From CAZHTS01 sp964535315 (GTDB lineage Bacteria > Chloroflexota > Anaerolineae > Anaerolineales > Anaerolineaceae), in the NCBI GenBank assembly GCA_964535315.1, contig CAZHTS010000035.1, positions 1-49,815 of the forward strand: a stretch of DNA of 49,815 nt, in the 5' to 3' direction. The notes beneath the pieces are model-generated. The model had not been told where the DNA came from. It saw only the letters and a program-made list of their open reading frames with translations, and ran no database searches. Both the position numbers and the translations under genes were made by a program. Of the stretch, positions 1 through 7,451 are shown piece by piece. Every line of letters starts with the position of its first letter. The stretch's first letter is position 1.

Positions 1-31
1 CCTCCCTGAATTTCGTAGAAATTCGGGGAGG
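1..31. repeat. Inverted repeat, 13-bp hairpin
   Basis: Arms at 1-13 and 19-31 are complementary apart from one G-T wobble, with a 5-nt loop. No T-run follows on the plus strand (a purine-rich stretch comes next), so it is not a classic intrinsic terminator in that direction. It may be the end of a structure belonging to a gene outside the window. Confidence 0.5.
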
Positions 32-55
32 GCCAGGGAGGGGTGCTTTTAAAAA

Positions 56-84
56 CGTCCTCCACACATTCCGCATGGAGGACG
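56..84 (-). terminator. Second (distal) terminator-like hairpin
   Basis: A perfect 9-bp stem (56-64 with 76-84) has an 11-nt loop and is followed on the minus strand by TTTTT (51-55 complement). It sits behind the stronger hairpin at 126-166 and would act as a back-up terminator for the peroxiredoxin operon. Confidence 0.5.
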
Positions 85-125
85 CCAGGATCACAAATAT
101 CAGGCCACATGCTTCACTTATGCAA

Positions 126-166
126 AAAGAAAGGGCCTGGAATGCAACATCCCAAACCCTTTCTTT
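126..166 (-). terminator. Terminator of the peroxiredoxin/winged-helix operon
   Basis: A perfect 10-bp stem (126-135 with 157-166) lies 25 bases beyond the stop codon of the winged-helix gene. On the minus strand it is followed by TTTTTGC. This is a standard rho-independent arrangement. Confidence 0.7.
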
Positions 167-190
167 AACTTGCCGCCTCAACTCGTTCAA

Positions 191-412
191 TCAGGCGTGC
201 AGGCGCGCCTTGCCCTCCGCCGTCAGCCGGAAAAACGTTCCGCTCTCTTCCAGCAAACCGGCCTCGCTCAGTTCACGCAGCACGCCGCGAATGCGAAAAA
301 GCGGCAGTTGGGTACGTAAGGCCAGGTCGGCAGGTGAGGACGAAAAATCGAGCGCCTTCAATACGGCCTTGGCCGAAGGAGTCAGGGTGCCATCAGGATT
401 GATACAGGCCAT
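191..412 (-). CDS. Small winged-helix (MarR/ArsR-like) DNA-binding protein
   Basis: This 73-residue protein is almost entirely one winged-helix unit. It has a short N-terminal extension, a helix-turn-helix around residues 23-52 (LALRTQLPLFRIRGVLREL) and a wing ending in a LTAEGKARL-type strand, as in MarR/ArsR-like regulators. It starts 3 nt after the peroxiredoxin stop codon on the same strand, so the two are co-transcribed. No metal-binding or redox cysteines are seen, apart from Cys3. The likely role, by inference, is regulation of its own operon or a redox gene. The exact family is not recognised. Confidence 0.7.
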   Translation of the reverse strand: MACINPDGTLTPSAKAVLKALDFSSSPADLALRTQLPLFRIRGVLRELSEAGLLEESGTFFRLTAEGKARLHA

Positions 413-415
413 AGG

Positions 416-1072
416 TTACTCCAATGATTTTTTGCACAGATACCAGTCGACACACTCATAACCGGCCTGGACGCGTTCTTCCACGGTCTCCATCGTCTTG
501 GGCGCCGGGATGATGACCTTATCGCCGGGCTTCCAGTTTGCCGGGGTGGCCACGCCATGCTGGTCGCTGGTTTGCAGCGCATCGATCAGGCGCAGAATCT
601 CCTGCATATTACGCCCGGTGGTCAACGGGTAGTAAATCATCGCCCGCAAAATACCCTTGGGATCGATGATGAACACGGCGCGCACCGCCTCGGTCTTGCT
701 GGCGCCGGGCTGAATCATGCCGTATTTGGAAGCGACCTCTTTACCCAGGTCGGCGATGACCGGGAAGGGTATCTTCACCCCGGCCTTTTCTTGGATGTTG
801 CGCAACCAGGCAATGTGGGAATACACACTGTCGATGCTCAGGCCCAACAGCTCGACGCCGCGCTTCTGCAATTCGGGATAGATCTCGGCAAAACCGATGA
901 ACTCGGTGGTGCACACCGGGGTGAAATCGGCCGGATGAGAGAAAAGGATCAGCCAGGAGTCACGGTAGTCAGAGAGATGGAGGGTGCCGTGCGTGGTGAC
1001 TGCTTCGAAATCGGGGGCGGGTTCGTTCAGACGAGGGAAAACAGCCTGCGAGGAAACGGTTTCTTCAGACAT
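416..1072 (-). CDS. Peroxiredoxin, Prx6/archaeal 1-Cys-like type
   Basis: This AhpC/TSA-family thiol peroxidase of 218 residues reduces H2O2 and organic peroxides. The peroxidatic Cys54 lies in the PxxxTPVCTTEF active-site motif. The long C-terminal extension and overall length match the Prx6-type subgroup. Two more cysteines, Cys207 and Cys213, lie near the C-terminus in the pattern of archaeal enzymes such as the Aeropyrum pernix thioredoxin peroxidase, where a C-terminal Cys resolves the sulfenic acid. So, although the fold is 1-Cys, a 2-Cys or 3-Cys mechanism is likely. The start is supported by AAGGAG 7-8 nt upstream. It is the first gene of an operon with a winged-helix protein. Confidence 0.93.
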   Translation of the reverse strand: MSEETVSSQAVFPRLNEPAPDFEAVTTHGTLHLSDYRDSWLILFSHPADFTPVCTTEFIGFAEIYPELQKRGVELLGLSIDSVYSHIAWLRNIQEKAGVKIPFPVIADLGKEVASKYGMIQPGASKTEAVRAVFIIDPKGILRAMIYYPLTTGRNMQEILRLIDALQTSDQHGVATPANWKPGDKVIIPAPKTMETVEERVQAGYECVDWYLCKKSLE

Positions 1073-1097
1073 GTGAACACTCCTTGTAAGAAATGAA

Positions 1098-1127
1098 ATT
1101 ATCTTGTAAGTAGATGCACAATATCAA
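1098..1127 (-). promoter_or_regulatory. Promoter of the peroxiredoxin operon
   Basis: On the minus strand, TTGATA (1127-1122) and GATAAT (1103-1098) are separated by 18 nt, about 25 nt upstream of the start codon. The match to sigma-70 consensus is good. Confidence 0.5.
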
Positions 1128-1188
1128 AAAAAGTTGCATCCACCCACATTAAAAACATTTCCGACCGCGGACTCCGGGCCGCCTGACA

Positions 1189-1197
1189 TGCTATAAT
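1189..1197 (+). promoter_or_regulatory. Extended -10 promoter
   Basis: TGCTATAAT is a perfect -10 box with the TGn extension, and there is no recognisable -35. It would drive the membrane protein gene starting at 1320, with a leader of about 115 nt. Confidence 0.5.
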
Positions 1198-1319
1198 AAA
1201 AACAGGCTGTGGGGGGCCGGAGGCCTCTCACACATTCAAGTTCCAGGGTTGCATCAAAAATTTTATTCTTTCAATCGTACGCAGGGCGGCGGGTTCGTTG
1301 CCCTGCGCCGGGGGACGCT

Positions 1320-1757
1320 ATGATTGCCGAAATTGTCAGTTATTTTGCATTCGCCCTGCTGGGCATCGTGCTCGTAAGTCTGTATGGCAGGGCCTTTCGC
1401 TCTCTTCTCTACCATTTCTTTGTCGAGCACAAACGGTCTTACCTCGTCCTTTGGGCCGTCTACCCACTCTGGTTGAGCTGGTGCCGCTATCTATGGCCGG
1501 TCTGCCTGTTGTTGATCGGCCCGCCGCTGCTCGCCTACTACCTGATCGAGGCCTGGCTGCGCCTGATCGGCCCCATCGCCGACGCCGGCGCCAACTGGCT
1601 GATCTTTTTCTATCGCCTTGCCCGAGACGGCGACTATCGCTATCGCACCCTGCTTGCCTGCAAGCCGCCCAACGAACAGAGCGACCCGCTCAACTTCGAC
1701 CCGCTGCCGCCGCCCATCCGCTGTCTCATCCGCCGGTTTACCCAAGCGGCGCGTTAG
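1320..1757 (+). CDS. Hypothetical small integral membrane protein
   Basis: The protein has 145 residues. Hydrophobic segments are visible at about residues 2-20 and 40-85, rich in aromatics (Trp, Tyr), followed by a polar C-terminal tail with PPPI. The frame is open back to a GTG at 1209, but the ATG at 1320 is chosen because GGGGGA precedes it at the right distance and the upstream residues look non-coding (Arg/Ser-rich, no membrane character). I do not recognise the family. It stands alone between the divergent peroxiredoxin operon and the alkyltransferase-like gene. Confidence 0.65.
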   Translation: MIAEIVSYFAFALLGIVLVSLYGRAFRSLLYHFFVEHKRSYLVLWAVYPLWLSWCRYLWPVCLLLIGPPLLAYYLIEAWLRLIGPIADAGANWLIFFYRLARDGDYRYRTLLACKPPNEQSDPLNFDPLPPPIRCLIRRFTQAAR

Positions 1758-1848
1758 ACATACCCATACCGGGTGGCAACGCTTCCTCCACGGGAAATCC
1801 CAAGGAGCCGCACAAGACAGGTCGCAAATTTTGTGGTAAGCTTCTGGT

Positions 1849-2175
1849 ATGGACAATGCCAGGCCGTTGTATGACCGCATCTACGCCACCGTCCGCCAGA
1901 TCCCGGCCGGCAAAGTGGCGACCTATGGACAGATCGCCCGTCTGGTGGGCGGCTGCACGCCGCGCATGGTCGGCTACGCCCTGGCGGCGTTGGACGAACG
2001 CCACCCGGATGTTCCCTGGCAGCGGGTGATCAACGCTCAGGGCAAGATCAGCCCGCACGGCTACGGCTTTGGTTCGGCGATGCAGGAGCAATTGCTGCGC
2101 GCCGAAGGCATTCTTTTCGATCGGGAAAACCACATTGATCTGGACGAGTTCGGCTGGATCGGAGCACCGGCCTGA
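1849..2175 (+). CDS. Alkyltransferase-like protein (ATL), MGMT-fold DNA-lesion binder
   Basis: The 108 residues form only the C-terminal DNA-binding half of O6-alkylguanine-DNA alkyltransferases. The active-site motif PCHRV is replaced by PWQRV (56-60), so Trp57 stands where the alkyl-accepting Cys should be. The arginine-finger region TPRMVGYAL is kept, with Arg39 in the role of the base-flipping Arg. ATL proteins bind O6-alkylguanine without repairing it and hand the lesion to nucleotide excision repair. No catalytic half or AdaA-like partner is nearby. There is no strong Shine-Dalgarno before the ATG. The downstream gene follows after 21 nt. Confidence 0.93.
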   Translation: MDNARPLYDRIYATVRQIPAGKVATYGQIARLVGGCTPRMVGYALAALDERHPDVPWQRVINAQGKISPHGYGFGSAMQEQLLRAEGILFDRENHIDLDEFGWIGAPA

Positions 2176-2196
2176 CTCGCCACGGAGGCAGACCAG

Positions 2197-2844
2197 ATGA
2201 AATCCTTTGTAGAAAGCTTCAGTGCCCAACAACTCGAACAATTATCCGCGCTGGACAGCCCGCAGGCCATTCAGGCCTACCTGGACAGCATCCCTTACAG
2301 CCCCGAAGACGCCAATCGCTCGCCGGCGTCTGTATTGCGCGACGGCATGGCGCACTGCCTGGATGGCGCCCTGTTTGCCGCTGCGGCGCTGTGGCGATTG
2401 GGTGAACCGCCGCTGGTGGTCGACCTGCTTCCCGACCCGGGCATGGACGACGACCACATGCTGGCGATTTTTAAACGCGACGGCTGCTACGGCGCACTGG
2501 CCAAGTCGAACTACGCCGGCCTGCGTTTCCGCGAGGCCATCCACCACACCCTGCGTGAACTGGTGCTCTCGTACTTCGAGGATTACTACAACGTCGACGG
2601 AGTCAAGACGCTGCGCACCTATACCCTGCCGCTCGATCTGAGTACGCTCAAAGACATCCACTGGCTGGATGACGACTCTGCCCCCGATCAGATCATGGTG
2701 CGCCTGGGGCGGATGCGCCACATTGCGCTGCTCACCCCGGCCATGATCGCCCGTCTCTCCCCCATGGATCGGCGCTCATTTGAGGCCGGCCGTCTGGGCT
2801 GCGACCCGGATGGGTTGTATATCCCCGGAAAGTCCGGGCATTAA
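2197..2844 (+). CDS. Conserved protein, possible transglutaminase-like fold
   Basis: The protein has 215 residues with no signal peptide. A CLDGALFAAAALW segment (conserved Cys followed by an amphipathic helix) and a later DDDHMLAIF segment containing His resemble the Cys-His arrangement of transglutaminase-like proteins; this is inference from pattern only. A good ribosome-binding site (GGAGG) precedes the ATG. It may be co-transcribed with the alkyltransferase-like gene (21-nt gap) and is followed after 35 nt by a lipoprotein gene. The function is unknown. Confidence 0.75.
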   Translation: MKSFVESFSAQQLEQLSALDSPQAIQAYLDSIPYSPEDANRSPASVLRDGMAHCLDGALFAAAALWRLGEPPLVVDLLPDPGMDDDHMLAIFKRDGCYGALAKSNYAGLRFREAIHHTLRELVLSYFEDYYNVDGVKTLRTYTLPLDLSTLKDIHWLDDDSAPDQIMVRLGRMRHIALLTPAMIARLSPMDRRSFEAGRLGCDPDGLYIPGKSGH

Positions 2845-2879
2845 CCGCCGTAATTGTTTCGCTCGCACAGGAGGGTGCC

Positions 2880-3875
2880 ATGCGCACTGATCGCAATCGT
2901 CTTTTGTCTGGCCTGAGAACCGGGCTGATGCTGTTGTTTTTGCTGGCCGCCTGTACGCCGCCGGCCGCCGCCCCCAGTCCACTGGCGCCCACCGCAACCC
3001 CACCGCCGCCCGAAGCCAACACCGCGGCCCCCACTGCCGGCTCCTCGTCGCCCGCCGCTACGGCGCCGGCGGTGGATAACCGGCCCACCCCAACCCTCAC
3101 CCTCGCCGCCGAAAAACAACAGGCGGTAAACTTCACCGCCGAAGACGGTACGGTGATCGAAGGCATCTATTATCCGGCGGCGGTTTCGCCTGCACCGTTG
3201 GTGATCCTGATGCACCAATACGACTCCGACCGGCACCAATGGGATGCCGTGGCCCCCTGGCTGCAAAACCGGGGCGGAGCGGCGGCTGTGTGGCAGGATC
3301 ACCCGGCGCTATATCAGCCCAAACGCCAGACCAAATCTCCCTGGCTGGATGCTTCCTGGTTCCCGCCCGTGCCGCCCGAATTGAAAGTGGCCGTTTTGAC
3401 CTTTAACTTCCGCTTCTGTGACGGCCGCTGTAAACAATCGCTGCGCAAAGAATGGGTGGTGGACGCCCTGGCCGCCGCACAATACGGCGCCAGCCTGCCG
3501 GGCGTTGACCCCAAACGGCTGATCCTGGTTGGCACCAGTATCGGCGCCGATGGGGCCGTGGATGGCTGCCTGATATACAACCAGGAAAACGACGCCGGCT
3601 GCCTGGGAGCGATGTCGCTCTCACCGGGCAACTACCTGCTTTTATCCTACAAGGAAACGGCTACCAAGCTGGTGGTGGGCGGCGCACAGGTGTGGTGCAT
3701 TGCCGGCGAAGACGACATGCTCTCGGCCACCACGTGCCGCTCTGTTAACATGCCCGGTTATCGCCAGACGCTGATCAAAGGCGGCGCTCACGGCATTGGC
3801 ATGCTGGATCCCAAAATCGAAGTAAACGTGTTACAATCGCTATTACAATTCCTGGATGAGCTGTTGACCCCCTAG
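2880..3875 (+). CDS. Lipoprotein, alpha/beta-hydrolase (dienelactone-hydrolase-like)
   Basis: This 331-residue protein has a lipoprotein signal ending in a lipobox (LLAAC, Cys25), then a Pro/Ala/Thr-rich linker to about residue 75. The alpha/beta-hydrolase domain follows. The nucleophile elbow is GTSIG (Ser220), a candidate acid lies in the GEDD segment and a candidate His in the GGAHGIG segment near the C-terminus. It is therefore likely an extracytoplasmic, membrane-anchored esterase or peptidase-like hydrolase. The substrate cannot be told. The start is fixed by AGGAGGG eight bases upstream. It is convergent with nothing; a structured spacer (3894-3959) follows. Confidence 0.85.
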   Translation: MRTDRNRLLSGLRTGLMLLFLLAACTPPAAAPSPLAPTATPPPPEANTAAPTAGSSSPAATAPAVDNRPTPTLTLAAEKQQAVNFTAEDGTVIEGIYYPAAVSPAPLVILMHQYDSDRHQWDAVAPWLQNRGGAAAVWQDHPALYQPKRQTKSPWLDASWFPPVPPELKVAVLTFNFRFCDGRCKQSLRKEWVVDALAAAQYGASLPGVDPKRLILVGTSIGADGAVDGCLIYNQENDAGCLGAMSLSPGNYLLLSYKETATKLVVGGAQVWCIAGEDDMLSATTCRSVNMPGYRQTLIKGGAHGIGMLDPKIEVNVLQSLLQFLDELLTP

Positions 3876-3893
3876 GGCGCGACCCGGCTTCCC

Positions 3894-3959
3894 CAGGTGC
3901 GTATATCGAATAGACCCAGAGGCCTGGCGGCGAATGTTTCTATTGGCCTCGCGCACCTG
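3894..3959 (+). repeat. Structured intergenic element with crossing helices
   Basis: An outer perfect 8-bp stem (3894-3901 with 3952-3959) encloses two further complementary pairs: AATAGA (3909-3914) with TCTATT (3939-3944), and GAGGCC (3919-3924) with GGCCTC (3945-3950). The two inner pairs cross, so they are alternatives or a pseudoknot. There is no T-run after it. Confidence 0.45.
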
Positions 3960-3964
3960 AGTGA

Positions 3965-3993
3965 GCGACAATCACGATCAAAATACTTATAAT
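3965..3993 (+). promoter_or_regulatory. Promoter of the PAP2 gene
   Basis: GCGACA (3965-3970) and a perfect TATAAT (3988-3993) are 17 nt apart, about 32 nt upstream of the start codon. Confidence 0.55.
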
Positions 3994-4025
3994 ACAATAC
4001 AACAACAGCGTAACAGGAGCTCCGT

Positions 4026-4667
4026 ATGAAAATGTGGAAACGTTTTGCCTTAGTGGCTTGTTTGTTTGCCTGTCAACTGATCTATGTACCCACCACCCAC
4101 GGCCTCAGCGGCGGGACGATTTTTAAGACGGAGCTGGATGCTTATATTCCAATCTGGCCGATCTGGGTCGTCCCTTACCTGATGTGGATGCCAATCTGGC
4201 TTGGCAGCTTTTGCTGGGCGGCCTGGAAGATGGATCCCCGCCTGTACAAGGCCTTTGTCGCCGGGGTGCTGGTCACCACGCTGAGCGCCATGACTTGTTT
4301 TATTGTTTTTCCCACCTATATCGAACGCCCCATCCTCACCGGTGACGACTGGGCCACCCAGTTGCTGCGCTTCACCTACAGCCAGGATGGAGTCTACGAC
4401 GCCTTTCCCAGTGGTCACGTATATGTGATGACTCTCTTTGCCCTGTTTTATTCACGCTGGTACCCGCGCCAGCGTTGGATCTGGTTTGGCATCCTGGGCG
4501 CCATCACCTTCGCCACGCTGTTTACCGGCCAGCATTACCTGCCGGATCCCATCGGCGGATTGATCTTTGGTTACGCCGGCTACCGTTTTGGTCTGTGGTA
4601 TGTCGAACGGAGCGAAGCCGCCGAACAACGCGCTCGTCGCCGCGCTGCATTACGCAGTTTGCGTTAA
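4026..4667 (+). CDS. PAP2-superfamily membrane phosphatase
   Basis: The 213-residue integral membrane protein has about five to six hydrophobic segments. It carries the later PAP2 motifs: PSGH (128-131), then SR at 143-144 and TGQHYLPD (167-174) with catalytic His170 and Asp174. The family removes phosphate from lipid phosphates such as phosphatidate or undecaprenyl-diphosphate, or transfers phospho-headgroups. The first motif (KxxxxxxRP) is not obvious, though ERP occurs at 100-102; this resembles the inositolphosphotransferase-like PAP2 subgroup. AGGAG precedes the ATG. A lipoprotein gene follows 32 nt downstream, probably in the same transcript. Confidence 0.85.
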   Translation: MKMWKRFALVACLFACQLIYVPTTHGLSGGTIFKTELDAYIPIWPIWVVPYLMWMPIWLGSFCWAAWKMDPRLYKAFVAGVLVTTLSAMTCFIVFPTYIERPILTGDDWATQLLRFTYSQDGVYDAFPSGHVYVMTLFALFYSRWYPRQRWIWFGILGAITFATLFTGQHYLPDPIGGLIFGYAGYRFGLWYVERSEAAEQRARRRAALRSLR

Positions 4668-4699
4668 CCCTTATTTCATTTCATTAAGAGGAGAAGAAC

Positions 4700-5209
4700 A
4701 TGAAACACACCAAACTTTCCATGCTGCTGGTTGCGCTGGTTCTGATGGGAACCATGCTGGCCTGTAGCGTCTCGGGCGGAGAAAAGGCCGAAGAAAGCAA
4801 ACCGACCGAGAAACCGGCCGCCGCCCAGCCGGCCGAGCCCACCAAGGCGCCCGAGGCCAAGCCCACCGAAGCGCCCACCGCCGAAGCCGCCCCCACCGAG
4901 GCGCCCACCAGCAAACCCGCCCTCAACGTTGAGAGTGAATTCCCGATGGCCGCAGATGCCCAGAACATCATGGTCGCCCAGAAAACGCTCAACTACCAGA
5001 CCAAGATGAGCCTGACCGAAGTGGCCGATTTCTACCGCGCCGAGTTGGGCAAGCGCGGGATGAAAGAAGACAAACTGTTAACCGCCACCACCGATACCAC
5101 CCTGAGCATGGTCTTCCGCGGCGGCGACAGCGAGAAACCGATCGTCGTTCAGGCCGTCGACCTGGGGAACAAGACGATCAACGTCAACGTGCGCTACGAG
5201 GACGTTTAA
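4700..5209 (+). CDS. Small lipoprotein with Pro/Glu/Thr linker
   Basis: The protein has 169 residues. The lipobox is MLAC with Cys22. Residues 28-75 are a low-complexity linker with repeated PTE, PAE and APT units. The remaining ~90 residues form a compact domain with a Lys/Glu-rich alpha-beta pattern (MSLTEVADFYRAELGKRGM), as in several unnamed Chloroflexota surface lipoproteins. It has a strong ribosome-binding site (AGGAG). The function is unknown. It may share a transcript with the PAP2 gene; a new promoter starts right after it. Confidence 0.8.
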   Translation: MKHTKLSMLLVALVLMGTMLACSVSGGEKAEESKPTEKPAAAQPAEPTKAPEAKPTEAPTAEAAPTEAPTSKPALNVESEFPMAADAQNIMVAQKTLNYQTKMSLTEVADFYRAELGKRGMKEDKLLTATTDTTLSMVFRGGDSEKPIVVQAVDLGNKTINVNVRYEDV

Positions 5210-5233
5210 TCATAAAAAATTCTGGGCCAGACA

Positions 5234-5263
5234 TTGCATTCAAAGCCATTCTACCCGTATAAT
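5234..5263 (+). promoter_or_regulatory. Promoter of the diguanylate cyclase gene
   Basis: TTGCAT (5234-5239) and a perfect TATAAT (5258-5263) are 18 nt apart, 55 nt before the GTG start. Confidence 0.6.
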
Positions 5264-5317
5264 TAAATTTGTCGGGGGGCACCCGGATGATCCAGCCAGA
5301 TTGGTGGTGAACGGATC

Positions 5318-7432
5318 GTGGATGATGTGGGTAAGATAAGGGCGTTGGTGCGTGTACTGGTCGTTGATGATGAAGCCATTATCAACGCGGCATTAGGTGC
5401 GCAAATTACCCGCCTGGGGTACGCTCTGGCAGGCAACGCCTACAATGCACCCGAAGCACTGGAACAGGTCTGCCGGCTACGCCCCACCGTCGTTTTAATG
5501 GATGTACGCATGACTGACCCTGCCAGCGGGAGCGACGACCCGCTGGCAGGGTTAAAAGCAGCACGGCAGATCCAGGAAATCTGCCCGACCCCCATTGTTT
5601 TATTGACAGCCTATGAGGCCCCCGAACTGACCGGACAGCTGGCCTCAGCCGGCGTGGGCGCTTACCTGCTCAAGCCCGCTCAAGACGCCGACCTGGAACG
5701 CAGCATCACCATCGCCGTGGCGCGCTTTGAAGATATGCAGGCCCTGCGCCGGGTAAACAGCAGCCTGCAGCGCGTCAACCAGGATTTGATCGAGACCAAC
5801 GACCGTCTGCGCCAGGAAATCGTCGAACATCTGCTCTCGCGCCGCGAACTGGAGGCGCTGCGCGCCGACCTGGAAAACCAGGTGCAACGCCGCACCGCCG
5901 AACTGGCCGCTGCTTATGCCGATCTACGCCACGCCCACCAACAACAGAGCGCCATTTTCAACACCGTCCCCGATATGGTCTGGATCAAGGACGTCAACGG
6001 TTATTATCTGGCCGCCAACCGGCCTTACGCCGAAACGTACGGCATGGAACCGGAGCAAATGGTGGGCAAACATGAAAGGGACATCAACCCCCTCGATCTG
6101 GCCGACATGTACATTGCCATCGATCAAGACGTGATGGAGAGCCAGCGCATGGCGCGCTATGAGGCCATGCCCCAGATTTCCAGCAACGGCGCATTGTGGG
6201 TAGAAATCATCAAAGTGCCCATCATCGAAGACGACGGCAGCGTCAGCGGTACGGTGGGGGTGGCGCGCGACATCTCCCTGCGCAAGCAGGCCGAATTGAT
6301 CCTGCATCGCTCGCAGGCCGAACTGGAAAAGTTGGTGCAGCAGCGCACCATCGACCTCGAAAAGGCCAACCAGGATCTGAAGGCCGAAATTAGCGAGCGC
6401 CGGCGGGCCGAACAGGCCGAACGCCGCCAGCGCTCGCTGGCCGAAGCCCTGCGCGATACCGCTGCCATGATCAACAGCACGCTCAACCTGGATGAGGTAA
6501 TGGATCACATCCTCAAGAGCGTCGGGCGGGTGGCGCCGCACGACGCGGCCAATCTGATGCTGGTTGAGGGGAGAGAGGCGCGCTTCGCCCGCGCCGTTGG
6601 CTACCCGCCCAATCATCACTGGTTAGAAATGACCTTTTCGGTCGACGAATTGCCCAACCTCAATAAAATGGCGATCATGCTCAAGCCGCTGGTCATCCCG
6701 GTCACACGTGGCTCGCCGGATTGGATCATGTTATCCGAAAAGGATCCCGTCCATTCCTATGCCGGCGCACCCATTCACATTAAAGGCAAGCTGATCGGCT
6801 TCCTCAACCTGGACAGCGCCACACCCGGTTTCTTCAGCCAGGAAGTGGCCGCTAACCTGCAAACCTTTGCCGACCAGGCCGCCATCGCCATCGAAAATGC
6901 CCGGCTGTACAGCCAGCTGCAACAACTGGCGGTAACTGATCCACTCACCGGGCTGCACAACCGCCGCGGCCTGGAAAAATTCGGTACCCAGGTGGTCGAA
7001 ATTGCCCTGCGGTATAACCGCCCGCTGTCGGTCATCTTTTTTGACATCGATCACTTCAAAACGTTCAACGATACCTATTCACATGCCGTAGGCGACCAGG
7101 TCTTACAGGAGGTGGCGCGGCGCACCCGGGTTTGCAGCCGCGACACCGACGTGGTGGCCCGTTACGGCGGCGAAGAATTTGTCATCCTGATGCCGGAAAC
7201 CGGCCTGGAAGGGGCCGCTGCCCTGGCGCAACGCCTGTGCCAGATGATTTCAAACAATCCCGTGCAAACCGACGCCGGCCCGTTGAGCATCACCGTCAGC
7301 GTGGGCGTCTTCCAGCCCAACCGGGAGGTCTATCACTTGAATTCGCTGGTCGAAGCCGCCGACCTGGCCATGTACCAGGCCAAAAAACAGGGCCGCAACC
7401 GCATTTTTGTCCGCACCCTTCACGTTTCCTGA
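5318..7432 (+). CDS. Response regulator-PAS-GAF-GGDEF diguanylate cyclase
   Basis: This 704-residue cytoplasmic protein makes cyclic di-GMP under several inputs. Domains in order: REC (about 10-130; acidic pocket Asp17/Asp18, phospho-acceptor Asp62, Lys119), a coiled coil (about 145-205), PAS (about 206-330), a second coiled coil (about 330-375), GAF (about 375-530) and GGDEF (about 540-700). The catalytic motif is intact (GGEEF, 617-621), and an RxxD inhibitory site (RDTD) lies five residues before it, so product feedback is likely. The start is a GTG with GGTGGTGA upstream. No histidine kinase is adjacent, so the phosphodonor is unknown. The next gene begins 19 nt later. Confidence 0.95.
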   Translation: MDDVGKIRALVRVLVVDDEAIINAALGAQITRLGYALAGNAYNAPEALEQVCRLRPTVVLMDVRMTDPASGSDDPLAGLKAARQIQEICPTPIVLLTAYEAPELTGQLASAGVGAYLLKPAQDADLERSITIAVARFEDMQALRRVNSSLQRVNQDLIETNDRLRQEIVEHLLSRRELEALRADLENQVQRRTAELAAAYADLRHAHQQQSAIFNTVPDMVWIKDVNGYYLAANRPYAETYGMEPEQMVGKHERDINPLDLADMYIAIDQDVMESQRMARYEAMPQISSNGALWVEIIKVPIIEDDGSVSGTVGVARDISLRKQAELILHRSQAELEKLVQQRTIDLEKANQDLKAEISERRRAEQAERRQRSLAEALRDTAAMINSTLNLDEVMDHILKSVGRVAPHDAANLMLVEGREARFARAVGYPPNHHWLEMTFSVDELPNLNKMAIMLKPLVIPVTRGSPDWIMLSEKDPVHSYAGAPIHIKGKLIGFLNLDSATPGFFSQEVAANLQTFADQAAIAIENARLYSQLQQLAVTDPLTGLHNRRGLEKFGTQVVEIALRYNRPLSVIFFDIDHFKTFNDTYSHAVGDQVLQEVARRTRVCSRDTDVVARYGGEEFVILMPETGLEGAAALAQRLCQMISNNPVQTDAGPLSITVSVGVFQPNREVYHLNSLVEAADLAMYQAKKQGRNRIFVRTLHVS

Positions 7433-7451
7433 GCGGCCCGCAAGGCACACC

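Noticed and set aside
1209..1319. GTG start for the small membrane protein
   Set aside because: The extra 37 residues are Arg/Ser-rich and lack a ribosome-binding site; ATG 1320 has GGGGGA.
5924..6619. 231-codon minus-strand frame opposite the diguanylate cyclase
   Set aside because: It is antisense to a clear PAS-GAF coding region; the residue composition (His/Gly/Val-rich) is that of a shadow frame.
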